Part shown: piece after piece, positions 1 through 5,653 of the stretch
How positions within the stretch are numbered: the stretch's first letter is position 1
Layout: each line of letters starts with the position of its first letter
NCBI GenBank assembly: GCA_903890885.1
Contig: CAITCX010000014.1
Coordinates: 1 to 7,513, forward strand
Reading direction: 5' to 3'
Length of the DNA: 7,513 nt
DNA from: an uncultured Dehalococcoidia bacterium
Lineage (GTDB): Bacteria > Chloroflexota > Dehalococcoidia > Dehalococcoidales > UBA3254
Translations under genes and position numbers: made by a program
Notes under the pieces: model-generated
What the model was told of the DNA's origin: nothing
Database searches by the model: none
What the model saw: the letters and a program-made list of their open reading frames with translations, nothing else

Positions 1-627
1 CTCGGCATCACCCCCAATGGCGATGAGGAATCGCTGATGAGAGTATTGATCGCTGAAAAACCGGATATCCTGGTTTTAGGTACCCGCAAATTTAATAGTA
101 ACCTCTTTGAGGAATTGGAACATGTCTGCACAGAACACCCGCATGTTGGGCTTGTTATTTTGATTACCGCTTCCGGCGATGATGAAATCAAAATGCTGCG
201 GAGAATAGTTCAAAAATGCCGAAGTGGCGTTGGTATTTATCTAAAACAATCACTGGATAATCCCCGGCAGTTACATGATATTATCCGCTCGGTCAACCAG
301 GGACAAGTAGTGCTGGATCCGGTTATTGCTGGTACTATGTTGGTCGAAAAAACCGAGTCTTCTTTTATACAACAGCTAACTGATAGGGAAATGGAAATAT
401 TGAATCTGCTAGCTCAAGGCTATACCAACCAAGGCATTTCAAAAGCCCTTTACATAGATATCAGAACGGTAGCCCATCATCTCAACAACATATACAGTAA
501 ATTGAAGGATGACAGTGAACTAAACCAGAAGCATCCGCGCGTGAGTGTGGCAAGACTATATTTGGAAACCACCGGCGAACTAATGCCGTTTAACTTAAAA
601 AACTCAGTCTATATCTTCCCTTCTTAA
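1..627 (+). CDS. LuxR-type response regulator with degenerate receiver domain (5' end outside window)
   Basis: The reading frame is open from base 1, and the ATG at 37 lies inside the receiver fold, so the true start is upstream of the window; 208 residues are visible. Counting from the first visible codon, residues 1-115 match the second half of a receiver domain. The segment PDILVLGTR aligns with the usual PDVVLLDxR, so the phosphoacceptor Asp is Gly (residue 27, codon 79-81). The switch Thr (ITAS, residue 56) and the conserved Lys (YLK, residue 82) remain. Residues 126 to about 175 form a LuxR/NarL-type helix-turn-helix beginning LTDRE, with the recognition-helix region RTVAHHLNNIYSKL. The protein is therefore probably a cytoplasmic DNA-binding transcription regulator, but one not controlled by normal Asp phosphorylation. 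The N-terminal acidic pair cannot be seen. The HTH assignment is confident; the target genes are unknown. Confidence 0.85.
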   Translation, partial: LGITPNGDEESLMRVLIAEKPDILVLGTRKFNSNLFEELEHVCTEHPHVGLVILITASGDDEIKMLRRIVQKCRSGVGIYLKQSLDNPRQLHDIIRSVNQGQVVLDPVIAGTMLVEKTESSFIQQLTDREMEILNLLAQGYTNQGISKALYIDIRTVAHHLNNIYSKLKDDSELNQKHPRVSVARLYLETTGELMPFNLKNSVYIFPS

Positions 628-641
628 TTTATCGCATTCGC

Positions 642-947
642 TTAGAAGAAGAAGACCAGTAATTCACGGATATCCCACCCTACTATAAAGAGAAGAATCG
701 CGATAGAGGGAATTAACAACCTACCAGGGAGCAACCAGGCCAGGACCATAGGCATCACCAATTTGGCAGTATAAAGGGCAATCGGGGTGGTTATCATCCC
801 ACGCATAATGGGATTTATTTCCTGCGCACCCAGGTTCATCGCAAATAATGTCAAAACCAGATCTATAACATTCAAACTAATAAATGCTACTTTTTCAGTC
901 GTTGCTTTTCTAAAAGTAATGGCAGAGTCCATTAAACTAGCCAACAT
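642..947 (-). CDS. Small DUF5658-like membrane protein
   Basis: This 101-residue protein has three hydrophobic stretches, roughly residues 20-38, 53-75 and 78-92, with no signal peptide. The first helix and following loop carry N26, D29, T33, then G40-A-Q-E43-I-N45-P46-I-M. This is the N..D...T......G..E.NP.M pattern I associate with DUF5658, a family of small integral membrane proteins of unknown function; the assignment is from memory of the motif. The ATG at 947 has an in-frame TAA two codons upstream. A GGAGAG Shine-Dalgarno lies about 12-14 bases ahead, longer than ideal, so Met6 cannot be excluded as the start. The gene is convergent with the LuxR-type regulator, with 14 bases between stops, and has no co-directional neighbour, so it is probably monocistronic. 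The ORF on the opposite strand is its shadow. Confidence 0.75.
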   Translation of the reverse strand: MLASLMDSAITFRKATTEKVAFISLNVIDLVLTLFAMNLGAQEINPIMRGMITTPIALYTAKLVMPMVLAWLLPGRLLIPSIAILLFIVGWDIRELLVFFF

Positions 948-1002
948 CTGTTTTTATGTCTCTCCTTCCTTTCCTGCGAATACCCATATGATTATTAATT
1001 AT

Positions 1003-1019
1003 AGGTGCCAGCACCCAGA
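1003..1019. repeat. 17-bp direct repeat, copy A (palindromic core)
   Basis: AGGTGCCAGCACCCAGA matches copy B at 1169-1185 in 15 of 17 positions; the starts are 166 bases apart. This copy contains a GGTGC-CA-GCACC inverted repeat that could form a short hairpin. It may be a remnant of a small dispersed element or a paired protein-binding site. Only two copies were noticed in this window. Confidence 0.5.
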
Positions 1020-1168
1020 AAATAATAGGTCTTTCCACTAGGCATTTATGCTTAATTTAAGCCATCCGAAGGGAATCCAACGGCTTAATTCGGCCTCAAA
1101 TGGCAAAATCATAATGCTTTTCTGCACCGGCACTACCGTTTTCTGACTTATTAAACCCATTTTCAAAG

Positions 1169-1185
1169 AGGTGCCAAGACCCAGA
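1169..1185. repeat. 17-bp direct repeat, copy B
   Basis: AGGTGCCAAGACCCAGA differs from copy A (1003-1019) at two adjacent positions, and these break the GGTGC/GCACC palindrome present in copy A. Orientation is the same as copy A. The copy lies inside the unconvincing 69-codon minus-strand frame. Confidence 0.5.
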
Positions 1186-1407
1186 GACAATGGGTATTTT
1201 GACCTATCCGATCTGGGTCGTCTCACCATGATAATCAACTGGATCAACCCGTCCGGCTTTTGTGCATAAAGACATCAACCAGCCAAGCTATAACTTTCAT
1301 GATTTTTAACACAACTTCTTAATAATTTATTAGAATGATATTGGGTGGATATCTAAAGAGTAGAATAAGTACCAGATTCGACTATTTATTTGTCGACTGC
1401 TGAAAGA

Positions 1408-1431
1408 TCTGACAAGGAATGCTTTGTCAGA
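1408..1431 (+). promoter_or_regulatory. Hairpin in the presumed leader of the first glgC gene
   Basis: Arms TCTGACAAGG (1408-1417) and CTTTGTCAGA (1422-1431) pair over ten positions with a single G-U wobble around an AATG loop. It sits about 100 bases before the chosen glgC start. The following bases are pyrimidine-rich but contain no uninterrupted T run, so it is not a clean intrinsic terminator. It could be an operator for a dimeric repressor, a leader-RNA structure, or the end of an unseen small transcript. The structure is plain in the sequence; the role is not. Confidence 0.5.
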
Positions 1432-1529
1432 GTTTCTATCTTCTTGAAAACTACTAGAATCAGTTAGACAAATTATAAATATAAAAATGTCGATCGATGA
1501 AAGGTGCCTTTCGTGTCAAGAGGTGTGAG

Positions 1530-2768
1530 ATGGGTGTCCGTGGAAAAGAAGCAGGAATAATCCTCGCAGGTGGTCAAGGTAAAAGAATGGATCTACTTTG
1601 TCACTTAAGGCCAAAACCAGCATTGCCATTCGCCGGAAAACTTCGTGTCATAGATTTCAGTCTGAGCAACTGTATACACTCAAAAATAAGAAATATAGCA
1701 GTCCTGGTTGATTACCAGCGCAGTTACATGGCAGAGTACCTGGGAGAATGGGCTGAAGCTAACGCCGGTTCGGCGACAGTTTCGGTACTGCCGCCAGCAT
1801 CCGGATCTTTCAAGGGAACCGCAGATGCTGTCTACCAAAATCTTGCATATCTGAACATCCATAAGATAGAAAAGGTCCTTATCCTCGCTGGTGATCATAT
1901 TTACCGGATGGACTATCGGAAGATAATTGATTTCCACGACAGGGTAAATGCAGATGTCACGGTCGGGGTCATCCAAGTACCCATCGAAGAAGCCTACCGC
2001 TTTGGCACTGTGCTTATCGACAGTGATAGCAAAATTCAGGAATTCGTAGAGAAATCAAAAAACCCGCTGAGCACTCTGGCTTCCATGGGTATCTATGTTT
2101 TTAACAGGGATATTCTCGTCAATCGCCTGACGGAAGACGCGGGCATTGAAAGCTCACCCCATGATTTTGGTTATGCCATTCTCCCTCACATGGTGAAGCA
2201 TGACAAAGTCTTTGCTTACGAATTCAACGGATACTGGCAGGATATTGGAACCATAGAAGCATATTATCAGGCCAACATGGAACTTCTTGAAGAACGCCCC
2301 AGATTCAGCCTTAATAGCAATTGGCCTGTTCTCAGCGACCACGCAGCCTTACCAGCGCTGGAGGGAAGTAAAAGTGGCAAGGTGGTGAATAGCCTGATTA
2401 GTTCTGGCTGTATTATCGACGGCCGTGTGGAAAACTCGGTATTGTCACCAGGAGTGCATGTCGCAGAACAAGCTATTATAAGAAACTCAATAGTCATGGC
2501 AAATTCCGTTATCGGCCATCACAGCATCGTCGACAGTTGCATTCTGGATGAGGGAGTAAAAATAGGGAGATTTTGCTATATAGGTTTCGGCAATACTCTT
2601 TTACCCGGGAACTGGGATATTACGGTGCTGGGAAAAGATGTGGTAGTGCCTCCCCTCACCTCTATAGGACGTAAATGCAGGATTCTGCCCAAAGCCGGTC
2701 CAAGTGAATTAACAGGCGGGGTCATTCCTTCTGACACGATTATCAGGGCAGGTGTCAGGAACCGGTAA
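1530..2768 (+). CDS. glgC: Glucose-1-phosphate adenylyltransferase (ADP-glucose pyrophosphorylase), first paralogue
   Basis: Predicted to make ADP-glucose and pyrophosphate from ATP and glucose-1-phosphate, the committed step to bacterial glycogen. With the ATG at 1530 as residue 1 (412 aa, normal size), residues 9-20 carry the nucleotide-binding loop GIILAGGQGKRM, D122 in AGDHIY is the catalytic Asp, K175 in FVEK is the glucose-1-phosphate Lys, and SMGIYVF, HDFG and YWQDIGT supply the other sugar-phosphate contacts. The last third is a left-handed beta-helix. Oddities: the usual WYRGTADA is SFKGTADA (E. coli W113 becomes Ser, Y114 becomes Phe), and the activator-site K39 position is Leu. The segment before GTADA is also shorter than in the second paralogue. 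The frame can start at ATG 1497, but that lacks a Shine-Dalgarno; ATG 1530 has GAGGTG four bases upstream and gives a typical N-terminus. Both paralogues share the SVLSPGV signature in the beta-helix. No glgA or glgB is visible. Confidence 0.88.
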   Translation: MGVRGKEAGIILAGGQGKRMDLLCHLRPKPALPFAGKLRVIDFSLSNCIHSKIRNIAVLVDYQRSYMAEYLGEWAEANAGSATVSVLPPASGSFKGTADAVYQNLAYLNIHKIEKVLILAGDHIYRMDYRKIIDFHDRVNADVTVGVIQVPIEEAYRFGTVLIDSDSKIQEFVEKSKNPLSTLASMGIYVFNRDILVNRLTEDAGIESSPHDFGYAILPHMVKHDKVFAYEFNGYWQDIGTIEAYYQANMELLEERPRFSLNSNWPVLSDHAALPALEGSKSGKVVNSLISSGCIIDGRVENSVLSPGVHVAEQAIIRNSIVMANSVIGHHSIVDSCILDEGVKIGRFCYIGFGNTLLPGNWDITVLGKDVVVPPLTSIGRKCRILPKAGPSELTGGVIPSDTIIRAGVRNR

Positions 2769-2895
2769 AACCAAAAGCCAATTGACGAAAATCGGCATTA
2801 TAGCTCTCACCGAAGGCGCTTCAGATCTGACCTGTGGCATTAAACGCCCCCTCCTCGCATATAATAAGAGTAAATCAAGTGTCCTCACAAATTGG

Positions 2896-2944
2896 GGGTT
2901 TCGATCAGAATGCTGCCAAACCGGTCATGGTTAGACCCTTTTTT
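2896..2944 (+). terminator. Possible intrinsic terminator after the first glgC gene
   Basis: GGGTTT (2896-2901) can pair with AGACCC (2933-2938), with one G-U pair, followed directly by six T (2939-2944). The enclosed loop is long but can fold further through AACC/GGTT at 2920-2931. It lies about 130 bases after the glgC stop and before the next promoter, which fits separate transcription of the two glgC genes. The stem is short, so this is tentative. Confidence 0.35.
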
Positions 2945-3024
2945 CAATCCATGTGGCACTCCAGCGTAATGTCACCAAAAACTGGCAGCTGAAATTTTAC
3001 GCCGTTATTAACTGAAAATCCAGC

Positions 3025-3053
3025 CAAACATTTTTTTCAGAAATTGCTATAAT
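3025..3053 (+). promoter_or_regulatory. Extended -10 promoter of the second glgC gene
   Basis: TATAAT at 3048-3053 is a perfect sigma-70 -10 box and is preceded by TG one base upstream (TGC-TATAAT), an extended -10. The -35 position 17 bases upstream (CAAACA, 3025-3030) matches the consensus in only three of six bases, which an extended -10 can tolerate. Transcription would start near 3060, leaving a leader of about 36 bases containing GGAG at 3080-3083. Confidence 0.65.
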
Positions 3054-3095
3054 AAGGTAAGAATTTTTATCCAATAGACGGAGAAAAATCAGCCT

Positions 3096-4367
3096 ATGGA
3101 AAAAGTACTTGCCATCGTAATGGCGGGTGGGGCTGGAGAAAGATTACAGCCGTTAACCTGCGAAAGGTCCAAGGCTTCCGTACCCTTTGGCGGAAAATAC
3201 CGATTGATTGATTTGACCCTCAGCAACTGCGTTAATTCTGGAATCCGCCGCATTTTTGTATTAACCCAGTATCTTTCAGAATCTCTAAACCGCCATATTC
3301 AAGACGGCTGGCCAATATCCAGTTCTGGTTTAGGAGATTTTATATACAGCATTCCAGCACAGATGAAAATGGGGGCCGTCTGGTACCGCGGTACGGCCGA
3401 CGCAGTCCGCCAAAACCTGAACCTTATTTCCAGTCGAGGCATCGAAGACATAGTAATCCTTTCCGGCGACCATGTGTATAAAATGAATCACCTCCTGGCG
3501 ATCCAGTACCATCGGCAAAAAAACGCCGCGTTAACCATTGCAGCACTCAGGGTTAAACCGGAACAAGCCGCTGGCAGGCTGGGAGTGCTGGAAGTAGATC
3601 AGAATAAAAAAGTTCTTGGTTTTGAAGAAAAACCCCTCAATCCCAAAACTATGCAGGATGCCCCAGAATACTCGCTGGCATCCATGGGAATCTATGTTTT
3701 CAAAGTTAAGACTCTACTTGATGTTCTTTGGGGTGAGGGGGATGATTTCGGCAAACATATTATTCCACGCATGATTCCAGAAATTAACGATATTTATGTC
3801 TATGACTACGACCAGGAAAACCGCATAACAGACTATGAAACAAGGGTCACCGACGGAATAAGGGAAAAGGTATTAATCAACAGGACCCGCGACTCTAATT
3901 ACTGGAGAGATGTGGGAACTATAGATTCATTTTATGAAGCATCAATGGACCTTGTGAAAGTTGACCCAGACTTTAATCTCTACAGCGAAAAGTGGCCGTT
4001 GCGGACTCTCCAGCGCCAACTGCCCCCCAGCAAGTGCACGATTGGTGGGAAAATGCTTGATTCAATTGTATCAGATGGGTGTATTATCAGCGGAGGCACA
4101 GCGGAGTTTTCGGTGTTGTCGCCAGGAGTCATCATTGAGCGTGATGCCTGGGTTTATCAATCAGTGGTTTTTGATGATGTTTATATCGAACCGGGAGCGA
4201 AAATCAGACGTGCAATAATTGATAAGGAGTGCAGAATACGGGCGGGAGCTTCAGTTGGTTTTGATCTGGCATTGGATAAGGCCAGAGGTTGTACGATTAC
4301 GGACAGCGGTATTGTCGTGATACCTAAAGGTATGGACATAAAAAACAACGGGCTTCAGCTTTTCTGA
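3096..4367 (+). CDS. glgC: Glucose-1-phosphate adenylyltransferase (ADP-glucose pyrophosphorylase), second paralogue
   Basis: A complete 423-residue GlgC-family enzyme making ADP-glucose for alpha-glucan synthesis. Visible in order: nucleotide loop AIVMAGGAGERL (residues 6-17), PFGGKYRLID (30-39), LTQY and LNRHI (56-68), PAQM (87-90), the ATP-binding WYRGTADAV (96-104), catalytic D125 in SGDHVYKM, sugar-phosphate K179 in FEEKP, SMGIYVF, DFG, YWRDVGTID (about 268-276), and a C-terminal left-handed beta-helix. It is closer to the classical bacterial enzyme than the paralogue upstream. Differences from the usual pattern are ERSKAS where RAKPA is common (Pro to Ala; E. coli activator K39 is Glu) and KMNH for KMDY. 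The ATG at 3096 has GGAG 12 bases upstream, rather distant, but the N-terminus is typical. The gene has its own promoter at 3025-3053 and converges with the helical-protein gene at 4424. It may be an isozyme or a partner subunit of the other GlgC. Confidence 0.92.
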   Translation: MEKVLAIVMAGGAGERLQPLTCERSKASVPFGGKYRLIDLTLSNCVNSGIRRIFVLTQYLSESLNRHIQDGWPISSSGLGDFIYSIPAQMKMGAVWYRGTADAVRQNLNLISSRGIEDIVILSGDHVYKMNHLLAIQYHRQKNAALTIAALRVKPEQAAGRLGVLEVDQNKKVLGFEEKPLNPKTMQDAPEYSLASMGIYVFKVKTLLDVLWGEGDDFGKHIIPRMIPEINDIYVYDYDQENRITDYETRVTDGIREKVLINRTRDSNYWRDVGTIDSFYEASMDLVKVDPDFNLYSEKWPLRTLQRQLPPSKCTIGGKMLDSIVSDGCIISGGTAEFSVLSPGVIIERDAWVYQSVVFDDVYIEPGAKIRRAIIDKECRIRAGASVGFDLALDKARGCTITDSGIVVIPKGMDIKNNGLQLF

Positions 4368-4423
4368 CCTTCTTACCAATTCCGATTACATTGGAAAAAC
4401 TAAAGAGCTTTTACTTTCGTAAT

Positions 4424-4672
4424 CTAACTAACCTGTTTTTTAAAAATCTCATTGAACTGCAATTCAGCCTTCAAATTATCGATAGACTGGGCCACATTCT
4501 CGTAATCTGCCCTCATTCTCTCGGATCCGGCTTTTGCCATTTCCACGGTGCGCAGAATTCTCTCCCCTAACGCTGCTATTTCCCATTCTGAATTCTTCCA
4601 GTTAGCGTTGGTTAATATTCTGAGCTCCAGCATCTTTCCTTCAATAATATCCCAGGTTTCGTTAGTTTTCAT
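4424..4672 (-). CDS. Small helical protein of unknown function, downstream of a double-receiver regulator
   Basis: I do not recognise a family. The protein is 82 residues, rich in Glu, Lys, Ala and Leu, with no Cys, signal peptide or membrane segment, and looks almost entirely helical. Three Trp (W7, W25, W30) cluster in the first 30 residues; residues 35-75 have a coiled-coil-like charge pattern. The frame opens at an ATG at 4693, but the ATG at 4672 is preferred: it has AAAAGGA eight bases upstream, whereas the outer ATG has no ribosome site. The gene follows the double-receiver regulator on the same strand by about 30 bases (10 from the outer ATG), so the two are probably co-transcribed. 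A role as partner or target of that regulator is inference from position only. The opposite-strand ORF is a shadow. Confidence 0.65.
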   Translation of the reverse strand: MKTNETWDIIEGKMLELRILTNANWKNSEWEIAALGERILRTVEMAKAGSERMRADYENVAQSIDNLKAELQFNEIFKKQVS

Positions 4673-4703
4673 TTCTCGTATCCTTTTCCCCATTTATGGG
4701 CGT

Positions 4704-5450
4704 TTATTTATGAACTGCCGCTTCCTTGATACCGGTCAGACGCCTGACCCTGGACATCAATTCCAACTGCTTGAAGGGTTTAATCACGAAATCATTAGCT
4801 CCAGCGCGTATACATTTGACGACATCGTCTTGATCACGCGTAGCGGTGACGATTACCACCGGTACCTTGCTGAAATTGCGAATATTTTCTAATACTTCCA
4901 GACCAGTAATATCGGGTAATTTCAAATCCAGCAAAATAGCATCCATTCTTTCCAACCTGGCTATCTTAGCTCCAGCCAAACCAGTGCTGGCACAGAATAT
5001 TTCGGTCCCGGGCCAATACATCTGGAAAGACAACCTCAAAGTCTCCTGAATTTGTTCGTCATCTTCAATTACCAGGATTTTTGCTGGTTCAATATGATCG
5101 GTAATATGTCTGGCGATAGCGGTAAAATGGCTTATCAACTCAACATTGCTGGCTTCTTCAGGTATAAACCCATCGACATCCAATTTACGCAGGATATCCC
5201 AGTCGCTCTCTTTGCCATTAATTACTACTGCGATAGGAGTGTGGTATAACCAGGTAATACGGTAGCAAATCGCTTCCACATCATCCATATAGCCGTCTAT
5301 TAAAGCCAGGTCGAATTTTTCTTTCTTTAAAAGACCAAGAGCGTCAGAAACTTCGTTTCGGCTGGTTAATGAAATATCACTGCCGTTCAATGCCCGGATT
5401 ATGCGGCCAATAACATTTTTCCTTCCCAGGGCCAATATATTAAGTTTCAT
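4704..5450 (-). CDS. Response regulator with two tandem receiver domains and no output domain
   Basis: With the ATG at 5450 as residue 1 the protein has 248 residues. Residues 1-118 form a degenerate receiver: the acidic pair is missing (LGRKN), Asp is kept at D52 (LIDGYM), but the Thr/Ser position is Asn (VIN) and the Lys position is replaced (FIPEEA). Residues 122-242 form a canonical receiver: E129/D130 in VIEDDE, phosphoacceptor D175 in LLDLKLP, T202 in VTAT, K224 in IKPF. No DNA-binding or enzyme domain follows, so it most likely acts in the cytoplasm by phosphorylation-dependent protein contact, with the first domain as a pseudo-receiver. No histidine kinase is in the window. A TTG at 5471 could extend it by seven codons, but the ATG has AAGGAG seven bases upstream, and the -10 box at 5474-5479 would put the transcript start after the TTG. 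It is first of a likely two-gene unit. Confidence 0.88.
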   Translation of the reverse strand: MKLNILALGRKNVIGRIIRALNGSDISLTSRNEVSDALGLLKKEKFDLALIDGYMDDVEAICYRITWLYHTPIAVVINGKESDWDILRKLDVDGFIPEEASNVELISHFTAIARHITDHIEPAKILVIEDDEQIQETLRLSFQMYWPGTEIFCASTGLAGAKIARLERMDAILLDLKLPDITGLEVLENIRNFSKVPVVIVTATRDQDDVVKCIRAGANDFVIKPFKQLELMSRVRRLTGIKEAAVHK

Positions 5451-5473
5451 ATCCAATCTCCTTACTACCAAAA

Positions 5474-5479
5474 ATTGTA
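5474..5479 (-). promoter_or_regulatory. -10 box of the double-receiver regulator unit
   Basis: Read on the minus strand this is TACAAT, five of six matches to TATAAT. No good -35 is seen 16-18 bases upstream. Transcription would begin near 5467, giving a leader of about 17 bases that just contains the AAGGAG site (5463-5458). Tentative. Confidence 0.4.
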
Positions 5480-5495
5480 CACCACCAAAGTTAAA

Positions 5496-5544
5496 AACAG
5501 GTTACTTAATTACTACAAAACGTAATAAAATGGTTACAACAGGT
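5496..5544. repeat. Paired short repeats in the divergent promoter region
   Basis: AACAGGT occurs at 5496-5502 and 5538-5544 (42 bases apart), and GGTTAC at 5500-5505 and 5532-5537 (32 bases apart); both spacings are close to whole helical turns. Between them lies ATTAC-N8-GTAAT (5509-5526). The cluster sits upstream of the regulator -10 box and could be a binding site for a transcription factor. The motifs are short and AT-rich, so chance is possible. Confidence 0.35.
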
Positions 5545-5570
5545 AAAAAAGTTCTCACAGATTTCAGTAG

Positions 5571-5638
5571 GCTTCCAGTTTGGCGTATGATATCAATCGT
5601 ACTGAGCTATTTTTAAGACGCTTTTCGGAACTGGAAGC
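5571..5638. repeat. Perfect 10-bp inverted repeat upstream of the M20 hydrolase gene
   Basis: GCTTCCAGTT (5571-5580) and AACTGGAAGC (5629-5638) are exact reverse complements separated by 48 bases. The right arm ends one base before the AGGAG Shine-Dalgarno at 5640-5644. The palindrome TGATATCA (5588-5595) lies in the spacer. If the transcript starts upstream of 5571 the arms could form a stem next to the ribosome site; otherwise they may be paired operator half-sites. Confidence 0.6.
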
Positions 5639-5639
5639 G

Positions 5640-5653
5640 AGGAGTAAAAATTG
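5640..5653 (+). promoter_or_regulatory. Ribosome binding site fixing a TTG start
   Basis: AGGAG at 5640-5644 lies six bases before TTG at 5651-5653. This ideal spacing decides the start of the M20 hydrolase, whose N-terminus then matches the family; the next in-frame Met would be residue 13, inside the conserved first helix. Confidence 0.75.

Larger units (their letters stand above)
948..1529. other. Gene-poor intergenic region, about 580 bases
   Basis: No convincing gene lies here. A 69-codon frame on the minus strand (1247 to 1038) starts with TTG, has no clear ribosome binding site and shows no domain I recognise. The left part carries the upstream region of the DUF5658-like gene and two copies of a 17-bp repeat. 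The right part, from about 1260, is AT-rich and should hold the promoter and leader of the first glgC gene. It contains a small inverted repeat (TCGAC at 1378-1382, GTCGA at 1392-1396), a strong hairpin at 1408-1431, and the palindrome TCGATCGA at 1490-1497. A possible weak promoter is TTAACA at 1306-1311 with TAGAAT at 1331-1336, but the 19-base spacing is too long for confidence. Confidence 0.6.

Noticed and set aside
787..1041. 84-codon plus-strand frame
   Set aside because: Antisense to the DUF5658-like gene; its composition is what a reversed membrane protein gene gives.
1038..1247. 69-codon minus-strand frame in the intergenic region
   Set aside because: It starts with TTG, lacks a clear ribosome site, shows no recognisable domain and includes one copy of the 17-bp repeat; more likely non-coding.
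1444..1479. TTGAAA (1444-1449) with TATAAA (1474-1479) as promoter of the first glgC
   Set aside because: Spacing is 24 bases, too long for a sigma-70 promoter.
2752..2934. 60-codon plus-strand frame overlapping the end of the first glgC
   Set aside because: GTG start inside glgC without a ribosome site, low-complexity protein with no family resemblance, and it runs into the possible terminator.
3096..4367. Second GlgC as a non-catalytic GlgD-type subunit
   Set aside because: Catalytic Asp125, Lys179, WYRGTADA and the other sugar-phosphate motifs are intact, so an inactive subunit is not supported.
4376..4394. CCAAT/ATTGG inverted repeat between the second glgC and the helical-protein gene as a terminator
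   Set aside because: Only five base pairs and no T run on either strand.
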